Shown here one piece after another: positions 26,826 through 35,346 of a stretch of DNA of 64,000 bases. Made by a program: the position numbers and the translations under genes. The notes under the pieces are model-generated. The model was not told where the DNA came from, ran no database searches, and saw only the letters and a program-made list of their open reading frames with translations. Each line of letters starts with the position of its first letter. The first letter of the stretch is position 1. The DNA comes from an uncultured Roseicyclus sp. (GTDB lineage: Bacteria > Pseudomonadota > Alphaproteobacteria > Rhodobacterales > Rhodobacteraceae): assembly GCA_947491935.1 (NCBI GenBank), contig CANLLF010000001.1, positions 1,054,001-1,118,000 on the forward strand, written 5' to 3'.

Positions 26826-26853
26826 GGCGGGGCACTTTCACAAGCGCCCCGCC
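26826..26853 (-). terminator. GC-rich hairpin after the GNAT gene
   Basis: GGCGGGGC (26826-26833) and GCCCCGCC (26846-26853) form an 8-bp stem with a 12-base loop, just after the GNAT stop and before ybeY. No T-run follows, so termination is uncertain and the hairpin may only attenuate read-through. Confidence 0.4.
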
Positions 26854-26862
26854 CCTGCCCCA

Positions 26863-27360
26863 TCACAGAGCCTTGACGAAGATCACCTTGTCGATGCCAT
26901 CGGCATAATAATCGGCGATCGTGGCCTGCTGCGTGTATCCGGCGGCGGCATAGAACCGCCGCGCAGGGGCCTGATCAGGATCGCTGCTGGTCTCAACCAG
27001 CATCAACCGCGCCTTGGCCTGTCGCGCCGCGTCTTCTGCCGCGCGCAAGAGGGCCTGGCCCCCGCCCTGCCCGTGATGGGCCGGGTCAAGACCTATGAAC
27101 CACAGGTTCCAGACGTCCTCGCTCAGCCCATCACGGGACAGATAGGCCGCCCCGGCGATGTGCTCACCATGGTCGAGCCGCAGCCAGATCTGCCCCGGAT
27201 CGTTGAGCAGATCCGGCAATTGGCCCAGAAACCCCTCCGCCTCCTGGGGCGAAAACAGCCCGCAAGACAGGATGGGCTTGGCCAGATCGGCCTGATCGTC
27301 CCGGCCCGCGACGCGAACGTGATAGCTATGATGTGTCAATGGTTTGGTCCGTTGTTTCAT
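26863..27360 (-). CDS. GNAT-family N-acetyltransferase
   Basis: A 165-residue GNAT enzyme. VWNLWFIGLDPAHHGQGGGQALL contains strand 4 and the acetyl-CoA pyrophosphate loop (residues about 84-106 in two parts), and RRFYAAAGYTQQA is the usual C-terminal motif. The substrate is unknown. It is inserted between phoH and ybeY, which are normally adjacent, and has its own 150-base upstream gap. It is not closely similar to the GNAT half of the TrmB fusion. Confidence 0.85.
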   Translation of the reverse strand: MKQRTKPLTHHSYHVRVAGRDDQADLAKPILSCGLFSPQEAEGFLGQLPDLLNDPGQIWLRLDHGEHIAGAAYLSRDGLSEDVWNLWFIGLDPAHHGQGGGQALLRAAEDAARQAKARLMLVETSSDPDQAPARRFYAAAGYTQQATIADYYADGIDKVIFVKAL

Positions 27361-27516
27361 GTTCTGAGAGGCCCCGGACGGCCGCCCGGAGCATATTCAC
27401 CCTGACGGGTCGACATCTCACCGAGTCGTGGGGCGACCGAACATAAAACCTCCCAAAGTGGAACGGGGTAGAAAGACGCCAAGGTGCCGGGCAAAACCAG
27501 TCAAGCCACCGGCCCG

Positions 27517-28545
27517 CTATCCGATCGGCGCGTCCTTGTCATAGGCCTGGATGATCTTGGCGACCATGTGGTGGCGCACGACGTCCATCGCGGTGAAATA
27601 GTTGAACGAAATTCCGCTGACATCCTTCAGGATCCGCTCGGCGTCTGACAGTCCGCTGGTTACGCCACGCGGCAAATCCACTTGGCTGCGATCCCCGGTA
27701 ATCACCATCCGGCTGCCCTGCCCCAAGCGGGTCAGGAACATCTTCATTTGCATCGAGGTGGCGTTCTGCGCCTCGTCAAGCACCACGTAGGCATTCGACA
27801 GGGTGCGCCCCCGCATGAACGCCAAAGGCGCGATTTCAATGGTCTTTTCCTCGATCAGCTTGGCCAGTTGCTTGCCCGGAAGGAAGTCGTTCAGCGCGTC
27901 GTAGAGCGGCTGCATGTAAGGATCGACCTTGTCCTTCATGTCACCAGGCAGGAAGCCAAGGCGTTCACCCGCCTCCACAGCCGGGCGGCTGAGGATGATC
28001 TTGTCGACATGGCCAGCCATCATCTGGTTCACCGCCACGGCGACGGCCAGATAGGTCTTGCCGGTGCCTGCCGGGCCGATCCCGAAGGCAAGCTCGTTGT
28101 CATAAAGCGCGCGTACATAGGCTTGCTGCGCCTCGGTGCGCGGCTCCACGGTTTTCTTCCGGGTCCCGATCTCAAGCGTGCCGCCCTTGAACATCTCGAT
28201 CTGGTCGCCGTCGCGCGTGCCGGTGCCCTCGCCCGAGCCGCCCAGACGAACGGCGGCATCGATGTCGCCGGGCTCCAGCGACTTGCCCGCCTCAACCCGT
28301 TCGTAGAGACCTTCCAACACTTCGGCCGCGCGATCACGCGCTTCGCCCAGGATCGCAAGCTCATTGCCGCGCCGCAGAACGTGGACGGACAGAAGGTGCT
28401 CCACCTGTGCAAGGTTGCGGTCAAACTCACCGCAGAGTTCGATCAGCAGCCGATTGTCGGGAAATGTCAGAATACGCTCAAGGGATTCGGTGGCACCGTC
28501 GGGGTCGCTGGAAAGATCGGTGGGGGACAGCGTGTTGATTGCCAA
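27517..28545 (-). CDS. PhoH-family ATPase
   Basis: A PhoH-like protein of 342 residues with a P-loop ATPase domain: Walker A GPAGTGKT at 157-164, Walker B VVLDEAQN near 254-261, and the sensor-like TGDRSQVDLP. The N-terminal 130 residues include the small RNA-binding-like domain usual in the family. The start is TTG at 28545, preceded by GGAG seven bases away; no ATG fits. It belongs to the miaB-phoH-ybeY order linked to RNA metabolism, though miaB is here separated from it by two envelope-protein genes. The precise role of PhoH proteins remains unsettled. Confidence 0.92.
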   Translation of the reverse strand: MAINTLSPTDLSSDPDGATESLERILTFPDNRLLIELCGEFDRNLAQVEHLLSVHVLRRGNELAILGEARDRAAEVLEGLYERVEAGKSLEPGDIDAAVRLGGSGEGTGTRDGDQIEMFKGGTLEIGTRKKTVEPRTEAQQAYVRALYDNELAFGIGPAGTGKTYLAVAVAVNQMMAGHVDKIILSRPAVEAGERLGFLPGDMKDKVDPYMQPLYDALNDFLPGKQLAKLIEEKTIEIAPLAFMRGRTLSNAYVVLDEAQNATSMQMKMFLTRLGQGSRMVITGDRSQVDLPRGVTSGLSDAERILKDVSGISFNYFTAMDVVRHHMVAKIIQAYDKDAPIG

Positions 28546-28756
28546 AGAATTCTCCGATGGGGCTCCCGCACCCCGGACAACCCGAGGCGTCTGTTGAGCC
28601 CGAGTCTGGCCTCAGGACCCGCCCTTGTCCACATCCCAAACTGCCCTTGCACCAATATTTCGTATGCCAGACGGTGCCAGACCGCCACACCTGCCCGGTT
28701 TCAAAGCAAACAGGCGGCCCCGGAGGACCGCCCGCCACGCGCCACATGGCGCAAGA

Positions 28757-29131
28757 TTATCTTCCGAGACGCGGCACGCGATCGTCGATTCCGGGGCTGC
28801 CGGAGCTGTAATCTCCGATGATGGAGCCGCGCGGTGCGGGCTCCGTGCAGACCGGCAGGCCCGAGCGCGGATCCCGACGGCGCGACCAATAGCCTTCGAG
28901 GCCATCGTCGATCATCCAGATATGGCAGCCATCGGGATCGATGTAGATGCCCGCTTCAAGCCGCGAGAGCGAGCCACCGTCGCGCCCGGTATCCTGGCCG
29001 ATCGCCACTATGGGCGGCTCTCCTCTGGGTGTATTGTCGCGCACCGCGCCTTCAGAAATCGCCTCCACACAACCCGACACAGCCAGCACGCTGGCGATCA
29101 GCAGAAGGGGCAGTTTGCCATTGCTCATCAT
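28757..29131 (-). CDS. small lipoprotein with DPDGC motif
   Basis: A 124-residue protein with a lipoprotein signal: LLLIASVLAVSGC puts the lipobox cysteine at residue 21. The mature part contains IYIDPDGCHIWMIDDGLEGYW...GLPVC, a motif shared with the next gene upstream. Two adjacent starts (ATG 29131 and ATG 29128) follow AAGGGACAAGGAT. It is 18 bases after the OmpA-family gene in the same direction, so the two are probably one operon. Function is unknown; an outer-membrane location is likely from the lipidation signal. Confidence 0.7.
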   Translation of the reverse strand: MMSNGKLPLLLIASVLAVSGCVEAISEGAVRDNTPRGEPPIVAIGQDTGRDGGSLSRLEAGIYIDPDGCHIWMIDDGLEGYWSRRRDPRSGLPVCTEPAPRGSIIGDYSSGSPGIDDRVPRLGR

Positions 29132-29149
29132 ATCCTTGTCCCTTCTGGC

Positions 29150-29722
29150 CTAACGGTAGCAGACGATTTCAACGCGGCGGTTGCGCTGCATGTTGGCGGC
29201 GGTGTTGTTGGGCGCGACCGGGCGCCGTTCCCCATAGCCAATCTCGCGCGCGACACGGGCCCCCACGGAGCGGGCGACATTGGCCACCGCCGCAGCGCGC
29301 TGGGTGCTCAGGCGCATGTTGTATTCGTCCGATGCGCGGCTATCGGTATGCCCGTAGATCGCATAGGCGAACGCGCCGGCCTGTCCGAAGAAGCCTTGAA
29401 GATGGGCACGCCCTGAACTGGTCAGCTGCGCGCTGCCGGTATGGAACAGCGTATCGGTGTTCGCCACGCCGCAGGGGTTCACGTCAAGGCAGACCGGCAT
29501 CCCGTTTTCCGGGTTCACACGGCCTTCCATGTAGCCTTCGATGCCCCCATCGGCGACCCAGTGCAGGCACCCGTCGGGATCGATCCAGAGGCCGGGCTGA
29601 ACCGTGCCTGTGATGGTCACGGCTTGCGCCGCCGCCGGGCTTGTCACGGCAAGGCACATCCCGACCGCCAGCACTGCAGCGCCGAACATGCCAGCCAATT
29701 TATGTTTGAGAGTGTTGATCAC
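29150..29722 (-). CDS. OmpA-domain outer-membrane/periplasmic protein with DPDGC motif
   Basis: About 190 residues. A Sec signal (GMFGAAVLAVGMCLAV, cleavage near AAAQA) is followed by LWIDPDGCLHWVADGGIEGY...GMPVC, then an OmpA-like peptidoglycan-binding domain (IYGHTDSRASDEYNMRLSTQRA, ending ANMQRNRRVEI). GTG 29722 is chosen because AAAGGGGGG lies just upstream of it; an ATG eight codons earlier lacks a site. The protein probably anchors to peptidoglycan. Its N-terminal motif is paralogous to the following lipoprotein, which suggests that they work together. Confidence 0.78.
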   Translation of the reverse strand: MINTLKHKLAGMFGAAVLAVGMCLAVTSPAAAQAVTITGTVQPGLWIDPDGCLHWVADGGIEGYMEGRVNPENGMPVCLDVNPCGVANTDTLFHTGSAQLTSSGRAHLQGFFGQAGAFAYAIYGHTDSRASDEYNMRLSTQRAAAVANVARSVGARVAREIGYGERRPVAPNNTAANMQRNRRVEIVCYR

Positions 29723-30113
29723 ACTTCCATCCCCCCTTTGTTCCAAATTCGCCTGAAAGATGGCACCGGATCAGGCCTTGGCATCCAGCCGTCGACCGTT
29801 GTTCCTGACATCTTTCGCGCGCCTGGCAGGGCGGACTGCGAAAACGTTTTAGATTTCGGCAAGATAGCACCTTGCCCCTCCATGTGAAGGGAATTCTTGC
29901 GGAGGCGATGGCGAATCAAGGGGCAGCCATGGGCCGGTTGGGCATTCTGGCAAAATGGGTAACGGACAAAGACAGGTCCGCCGGGATCGCCGGAAACCGC
30001 CAGCGGTCAAGCCGCCCCGCCTGTCCTCAAAACATTAACGATGGACACAACCAGCCATCATTGTTTCGCGATGGCGCGGAAGCCCCGTGAAGAGCGCGCG
30101 GCGCATGGCGCGT
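29723..30113. other. 391-bp interval between miaB and the OmpA gene
   Basis: It should hold the promoter of the OmpA-lipoprotein operon. A 10-bp palindrome AAAACGTTTT lies at 29841-29850, about 120 bases before the OmpA start. I see no credible gene and no clear terminator for miaB. Confidence 0.5.
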
Positions 30114-31430
30114 CTATATCAGACGCCCCGCAAGCGAGTTCGACCGGCTGGCGACGATCTCGACGGTTGCGATCTCACCGCGCAAATCCTCGGGGCCGTC
30201 AACGTGCACAGCATGGAGATATTCGGATTTCCCGACCATCTGGCCCGGCTCCCGCCCGGTTTTCTCGAACAACACCTGGACGCGGCGACCCACCATGCTG
30301 TCCTGCGTCGCCCGCTGCTGTTCGCCCAGAAGGGCTTGGAGCCGCCGCAACCGCTCGGAGGCCTCGGCGTCCGAAACCTGGCTCTTGCGCTCGGCGGCGG
30401 GTGTGCCGGGGCGGGAGGAATACTTGAAGGAATAGGCCGTGCCGTATCCGACGGCGTTCACCAGATCAAGCGTCGCCTGAAAGTCGTCTTCGGTTTCACC
30501 CGGAAAGCCGACGATGAAGTCGCCCGAAAGCAGCAGATCGGGCCGGGCCGCCCGAATGCGCTCGATCAGTTGGATGTATTGTTCGGCCGTATGCTTGCGG
30601 TTCATCGCCTTCAGGATCTTGTCGGACCCCGATTGTACCGGCAGATGCAGATACGGCATCAGCTTGTCGCAATCGCCATGGGCCGCGATCAGATCGTCTT
30701 CCATATCATTGGGGTGGGATGTCGTGAACCGGATCCGGTCAAGCCCATCGATCCCGGCCATCTCCCGGATCAGGCGCGCAAGGCCCCATTCCCCGTCGGG
30801 GCCAGCCCCGTGATAGGCATTCACGTTCTGGCCCAACAGCGTGATCTCTCGCACACCCCGGTCCACCAGCGCGCGCGCTTCCCCCATGAGCCGATCGGCC
30901 GGGCGGCTCACCTCAGCGCCCCGCGTGTAGGGCACCACGCAGAAGGCGCAGAACTTGTCACACCCCTCCTGCACCGTCAGGAAGGCGGTCGGGCCGCGTT
31001 TGGGCGTGCGCAGCTTCGGCAGGTGGGCGAATTTGTCTTCCTCGGGGAAGTCCGTATCGAGCGCCTTTTCCCCGCGTTCCACCGCCTCCATCATCGCGGG
31101 CAACCGATGGTAGGTCTGCGGGCCGACGACCAGATCGACCAGCGGCTGACGGCGCATGATCTCTTCACCTTCGGCCTGGGCCACACAGCCGGCCACACCG
31201 ATCTTCAGATCGGGATTAGCCTCCCGCAAAGGGCGCAGGCGGCCCAATTCGGAATAGACCTTCTCGGCCGCCTTTTCACGGATATGGCAGGTGTTGAGCA
31301 GGATCATATCGGCGCCTTCCGGCGTATCGATCTGTTCATATCCGCCCGCGCCCAGGGCTTCGGCCATGCGCTCGCTGTCATAGACGTTCATCTGACAGCC
31401 ATAGGTCTTCACGAAGAGCTTCTTGGTCAT
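30114..31430 (-). CDS. miaB: tRNA-2-methylthio-N6-dimethylallyladenosine synthase
   Basis: MiaB, 438 residues, a radical-SAM methylthiotransferase acting on A37 of tRNAs. The N-terminal cluster cysteines are Cys12, Cys48 and Cys82, and the radical-SAM motif CDKFCAFC gives Cys157, Cys161 and Cys164. GGECR-type SAM contacts and a C-terminal TRAM domain ([19 protein letters not shown]) are present. ATG 31430 ([15 protein letters not shown]) is chosen over a longer extension that crosses a hairpin in the intergenic region. It is divergent from the 31586 gene. Confidence 0.95.
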   Translation of the reverse strand: MTKKLFVKTYGCQMNVYDSERMAEALGAGGYEQIDTPEGADMILLNTCHIREKAAEKVYSELGRLRPLREANPDLKIGVAGCVAQAEGEEIMRRQPLVDLVVGPQTYHRLPAMMEAVERGEKALDTDFPEEDKFAHLPKLRTPKRGPTAFLTVQEGCDKFCAFCVVPYTRGAEVSRPADRLMGEARALVDRGVREITLLGQNVNAYHGAGPDGEWGLARLIREMAGIDGLDRIRFTTSHPNDMEDDLIAAHGDCDKLMPYLHLPVQSGSDKILKAMNRKHTAEQYIQLIERIRAARPDLLLSGDFIVGFPGETEDDFQATLDLVNAVGYGTAYSFKYSSRPGTPAAERKSQVSDAEASERLRRLQALLGEQQRATQDSMVGRRVQVLFEKTGREPGQMVGKSEYLHAVHVDGPEDLRGEIATVEIVASRSNSLAGRLI

Positions 31431-31485
31431 CACACACGCCCCGAGGCAGGATAAGAGAATATCAACTGGCGTCGTGTATCGCGGC

Positions 31486-31511
31486 GCGGCATCGGCATCA
31501 ACCGATGCCGC
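31486..31511. promoter_or_regulatory. perfect 10-bp inverted repeat between miaB and the 31586 gene
   Basis: GCGGCATCGG (31486-31495) and CCGATGCCGC (31502-31511) with loop CATCAA. No T-run follows on either strand, so a terminator is unlikely between divergent genes. It lies 56-81 bases upstream of miaB and 75-100 bases upstream of the plus-strand gene. An operator or leader hairpin is possible. Confidence 0.45.
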
Positions 31512-31585
31512 AATTGCAAAACAGGGCCCGCGCAGGCATCTTGGCGAAAACACGACCCCATTTCATACCGACGAGCAGCCCGGTC

Positions 31586-32464
31586 ATGGACTATCCAACG
31601 CTCAACAGCTTCCGATCTGCGCCCGGTGCAAGCCTGGGGAAAGGGCCGTTTGCCGTCCTGATCGCGGAGGACCGGGTTGAGCTCGCCTCATCGCTCGACC
31701 ACCTGCATTCTTTGGGGTTCCGGTCGATCTTCGTGGTGGCGCCCGACGAATTCGAAGTTCCCGATGCGCCGGATAGCGCCAAGGGCACGCAACACATCAT
31801 CCGCCATCCCTCCCGGCAACCCGGGGCCACAATCGACGTGGTGAATGCCCTGATCGCCAAGGTTCCCGGGCAGTGGATCCATTACTGCTACAATGGCGAA
31901 TACCTGTTCTTTCCCTTCTGCGAAGACCGCACCGTGGGCGAATTGGTGACCTGGGTGATGGAGGAACGCCGCGAAGCGGTGATGACTTATGTGATCGACC
32001 TCTATGCCGGGGATCTGACCGCGCACCCCAATGCCGTGGACCTCGACAGCGCACTTCTGGACAGCTCGGGCTACTACGCCGAGACCCGCCGCGGCGGGGA
32101 TGAGGGCGACGAGGTGATGGAGCGGCAATTGAACTTCTACGGCGGGTTGCGCTGGCGATTCGAGGAACATGTCGCCAAGCCCAAACGACGCATTGACCGC
32201 GTCGGCCTGTTCCAGGCGCAGCCCGGCCTGACACTCCGCCCCGATCACACGCTCTCCAATGAGGAGCTCAACACCTATTCCTGCCCCTGGCACCACTCCC
32301 TGTCGGCGTCGATCTGTTCGTTCCGCGTGGCCAAGGCGCTGCGCACCAATCCCGGCTCCCGCCACGACATCCCGGATTTCCGTTGGCACAAATCCGTGCA
32401 GTTCCACTGGTCCTCCATGCAATTGATGGAGCTTGGGCTGATGGAACCGGGGCAATGGTTCTGA
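31586..32464 (+). CDS. divergent glycosyltransferase-2-like protein lacking DxD
   Basis: A 292-residue cytoplasmic protein. The order of segments (SSLDHLHSLGFRSIFVVAPDE, then GQWIHYCYNGEYLFFPF, then CEDRTVGELVTWVMEERREAV and MTYVIDLYAG, each given separately) follows the family-2 glycosyltransferase type found in Roseobacters, where the second segment normally reads DADEFL and the last LLDMY. Here the DxD acidic pair is replaced by YNGEY, so metal-dependent transfer is doubtful. ATG 31586 is the first residue of the conserved part. The MFS gene starts one base after its stop, so the two are co-expressed. Assignment is tentative. Confidence 0.5.
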   Translation: MDYPTLNSFRSAPGASLGKGPFAVLIAEDRVELASSLDHLHSLGFRSIFVVAPDEFEVPDAPDSAKGTQHIIRHPSRQPGATIDVVNALIAKVPGQWIHYCYNGEYLFFPFCEDRTVGELVTWVMEERREAVMTYVIDLYAGDLTAHPNAVDLDSALLDSSGYYAETRRGGDEGDEVMERQLNFYGGLRWRFEEHVAKPKRRIDRVGLFQAQPGLTLRPDHTLSNEELNTYSCPWHHSLSASICSFRVAKALRTNPGSRHDIPDFRWHKSVQFHWSSMQLMELGLMEPGQWF

Positions 32465-32465
32465 G

Positions 32466-33647
32466 GTGAACCTACGCCCCGACCAACCGATCCTTGCGAT
32501 GATGGTCGGACAGGTCACGATATGGGCCGCCATATTCTACAGCTTCCCGGCCCTTGTGCTGGAATGGCAGGCCGAGTTTGGCTGGTCGTCCTCGCAGGTC
32601 ATGGGGGCGTTCACACTGGCGATTGTGATCTACGCGGTCCTGGCGCCGTGGAACGGGCGATGGATCGACAGCGGGTTCGGGCCACGCACCATGCCGCTGG
32701 CATCTGTTCTGGGGGCGGCGGGGCTCCTGGCAACCACGCAGGTGAACGGCCTTGTCGGGTTCTATCTGATCTGGGCGGTGATGGGCGTGGCCATGTCCCT
32801 CGGCCTCTACGAGGCGTGTTTCGCTCTTGTCACACGGGCCCGTGCCGCAGATGCGCGCCGATCAATCACGGCGATCACGTTGGTGGCGGGGTTCGCCTCA
32901 ACGCTCGCCTACCCGCTTTGCGGCGCCATTGCCGCCGCCTATGGCTGGCGGGCGGCGCTCTGGGTCATGGCGGCGATGGTTCTGCTGATCACGCTGCCCA
33001 CAACCATCTTCGGCGCGCGGCGGCTGGAGGCGGAGGCGGCGGATCTGCCGGCCCCGCCGAAAACGGAGGCCGCCGCCGCTTCTCCCTCGATCCTGCGTCA
33101 ACCCGGGTTCCTGCCACTGGCCGCCGGGTTTGCCTGTGCCAGCCTTGCCACGGGAATGCTGCTCAGCCACCTGCTGCCAATGCTGTCGGCCCAGGGGGTG
33201 ACCGGGTCACTTGCAATCACGGCGGCAGCGCTTGTCGGGCCTGCGCAAGTCGTCGGGCGGCTGACGATGATGACGCTTGGGCGCACCGCGCCCCCCGTCC
33301 CGATTGCGCAGATCGCCATGGCGACCCTGTGTGTCGGGGCGGTCCTGATCCTTGCGGCATCCGGCCAGCCATGGCTCGCGCTCGGCTTCGCCGTCGCGCA
33401 GGGGGCGGGTTACGGGGTGATCACGCTGATGCGCCCGACGGCCGTGCGCGAGGTTTTGGGGCAGGAGAGGTTTGGCGCAAAAGCCGGCGCCGTGTCGGCC
33501 CCCGGCCTCTTTGCCTTCGCCCTTGCGCCCGCTTTGGGCGCCTTCATCGCGGATACGTTCGGCTATGGCGCCCTGATCTGGGTCGCTATTGCGGCGCCGT
33601 TGATCGGTATGCTCTGCCTTCTGGCCGCGCCGCGCAATGCGGATTGA
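32466..33647 (+). CDS. MFS transporter
   Basis: A 393-residue major facilitator with 12 predicted helices and a polar central loop (EAEAADLPAPPKTEAAAASPS) between helices 6 and 7. The GRWIDSGFGPR segment after helix 2 is the MFS motif A. Start GTG 32466 is preceded by GAG and lies one base after the stop of the preceding gene. Substrate cannot be read from sequence; the family here resembles the monocarboxylate/oxalate-formate group. The gene ends before a bidirectional hairpin shared with hsp20. Confidence 0.85.
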   Translation: MNLRPDQPILAMMVGQVTIWAAIFYSFPALVLEWQAEFGWSSSQVMGAFTLAIVIYAVLAPWNGRWIDSGFGPRTMPLASVLGAAGLLATTQVNGLVGFYLIWAVMGVAMSLGLYEACFALVTRARAADARRSITAITLVAGFASTLAYPLCGAIAAAYGWRAALWVMAAMVLLITLPTTIFGARRLEAEAADLPAPPKTEAAAASPSILRQPGFLPLAAGFACASLATGMLLSHLLPMLSAQGVTGSLAITAAALVGPAQVVGRLTMMTLGRTAPPVPIAQIAMATLCVGAVLILAASGQPWLALGFAVAQGAGYGVITLMRPTAVREVLGQERFGAKAGAVSAPGLFAFALAPALGAFIADTFGYGALIWVAIAAPLIGMLCLLAAPRNAD

Positions 33648-33683
33648 CCGAACCACGCGATAGGCGGCTTGGCGACGTAGAAA

Positions 33684-33708
33684 GGGGCGGCCCGCATTGG
33701 GCCGCCCC
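33684..33708. terminator. bidirectional hairpin between MFS and hsp20
   Basis: GGGGCGGCCC and GGGCCGCCCC form a perfect 10-bp stem with loop GCATT. On the minus strand it runs into TTTCT, so it mainly serves hsp20; it lies in the gap between two convergent genes. Confidence 0.75.
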
Positions 33709-33734
33709 TGACAAGACTACGACCGGTTCAACGA

Positions 33735-34196
33735 TCAGGCGTCGACGGTATCGGCTTCGATCGCCTTGGCCGAGCCGTTGGTGATCTCGATGCGGCGGGG
33801 CTTCAGCGCCTCCGGCACTTCACGGACAAGATCGATGTGAAGCATGCCGTTTTCGGCGGCAGCACCCGTCACGCGGACATGATCGGCCAGTTGGAAGCGC
33901 TTCTCAAAGGCGCGCGTGGCGATCCCGCGATGCAGGTAGGTCCGGGCTTCGTCGTCCTTTTCCTTGCGGGCGGCGATCACAAGTTCCTGCTCGCGCTGTT
34001 CCACGGACAGATCGGCGTCCGAGAACCCGGCCACGGCGACGGAGATCCGGTACGCGCCGTCATCGGTCTTTTCGATGTTGTAGGGCGGATAGGTCGTGGC
34101 TGTGCCGTCCTGCGTCAGGACCCGGTCAAGCATGTCTGCCATCCGGTCAAAGCCAACGGTTGCGCGATAAAGCGGTGAGAAATCATAGGTTCGCAT
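33735..34196 (-). CDS. small heat-shock protein Hsp20 (IbpA-like)
   Basis: A 153-residue alpha-crystallin-type chaperone holding unfolded proteins. The domain runs from about residue 38 to 130 (YNIEKTDDGAYRISVAVAGF to GMLHIDLVREVPEALKPR), with IEI near the end as the C-terminal anchoring motif. The N-terminus FSPLYRATVGFDRMADMLDRVL is typical of class A rhizobial/IbpA proteins. ATG 34196 follows GGAGG. I could not identify a heat-shock promoter or RNA thermometer with confidence. Confidence 0.92.
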   Translation of the reverse strand: MRTYDFSPLYRATVGFDRMADMLDRVLTQDGTATTYPPYNIEKTDDGAYRISVAVAGFSDADLSVEQREQELVIAARKEKDDEARTYLHRGIATRAFEKRFQLADHVRVTGAAAENGMLHIDLVREVPEALKPRRIEITNGSAKAIEADTVDA

Positions 34197-34365
34197 GGGT
34201 CATCCTCCATTGAGCGACAACTAATTGAACGGGCTGCCCTGATTGCAGGCGCAGGCCCGGATGTGCAGGGTGCCCCATAGGGATCACCCCAGGCGTCAGC
34301 CCGATCATCGGCACCGACAACAGGAAATTTGGGAAGGCAGGATGGGGGTTTCAAGACCCCCCGTT

Positions 34366-35205
34366 TCAGGGCCGGATGAACCGCGCGCCGATGGTTTCGC
34401 GCCCATCGTTTCCACGATTCAGAAAGCTTGCGCCCGTGCCGACCGGGCCAAAGGGCGTTTCCCGTTCGTAAAGGTCCAGAAGTTCCGCCAATTGGCCATC
34501 CAGAACAACGGCAATGGAAACATCCTCGCCCTCGACCTGCGCCATGGCCGACATCACGGCCACGACCTCGGTCCGATTGTCGCGGATACGCAGCACAGGT
34601 GATCCGGACGAGCCGGACGCAACCTCGCAGCTCAGCGACCGCACCGGTCCGCGGCGCGCCAGGATCTGGCAATCCTCTTCTATGGAGGCATAGGCCTCCC
34701 GCTCGGCCCCGTAGGAGACAACCGTTACCGGAGCGTCCCCGCGCCCGGTCCGACCCGTGGCGATCGGGGCAATCGTCGAGCGGGAAATCGGGCGTTGTAG
34801 TTCCAGCAACGCCAGATCAAGGCCGATCATGTCGAACTCTTCCCCCATCTGTGGCCGATAATCCGGCAGGACAACGGCGCGGCGCACGTTACGCACGGCC
34901 TCGGCCCGGCCATTGCGCAGGCCCGCGGAGAAGGTGAGATCTTCGGGGTCAAACGGGATCGCCGTGATGGGATGATACACGCAATGGGCCGCCGTCAGCA
35001 CCAGATCGGGGCCGATCAGCGTGGCCGAGCAAAACGAGGCGCCGGTATCCAGCCGACCGACAGCGTTCCATTCGGCCGCTTCATCAGCGCTTCCCATTTC
35101 ACGCAATCCGCCAACGGGGCCGGTGCTCTGAATCGTCGGCAGGCTCTGCGCAATCGCGCCGGTTCCCAGCACACAAATAATCAACGCCGACAAACTCAGA
35201 CGCAT
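34366..35205 (-). CDS. secreted trypsin-like serine protease
   Basis: A 279-residue S1-family protease with a Sec signal (LSLSALIICVLGTGAIAQS). The catalytic triad is visible: His in VLTAAHCVY (about residue 73), Asp in MIGLDLALLEL and Ser in ASGSSGSPVL. Cysteine pairs flank His and Ser as in V8-like/trypsin-like enzymes. It should act in the periplasm or outside the cell. The natural substrate is unknown. A GC hairpin (GGGGG at 34344-34348, CCCCC at 34357-34361) follows the stop without a T-run. Confidence 0.86.
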   Translation of the reverse strand: MRLSLSALIICVLGTGAIAQSLPTIQSTGPVGGLREMGSADEAAEWNAVGRLDTGASFCSATLIGPDLVLTAAHCVYHPITAIPFDPEDLTFSAGLRNGRAEAVRNVRRAVVLPDYRPQMGEEFDMIGLDLALLELQRPISRSTIAPIATGRTGRGDAPVTVVSYGAEREAYASIEEDCQILARRGPVRSLSCEVASGSSGSPVLRIRDNRTEVVAVMSAMAQVEGEDVSIAVVLDGQLAELLDLYERETPFGPVGTGASFLNRGNDGRETIGARFIRP

Positions 35206-35346
35206 ATTGGACCCCTTCTGATGTCACAGTCAGGGGCGGCGTAACCATTAACGAAGGCGAAAATATGACCCGCACGGGCGCAAAACGGGCAGGGAAACCG
35301 CTCGCGCGCCACTGCGAAACCGACCGGCAGAGGTGCCGTTGATAGC

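Noticed and set aside
29841-29850. AAAACGTTTT palindrome as a regulator site
   Set aside because: Only 10 bp and without a second copy or adjacent regulator; likely chance.
31431-31553. 41-residue N-terminal extension of MiaB
   Set aside because: It crosses the intergenic hairpin, and MiaB proteins begin with the sequence at 31430.
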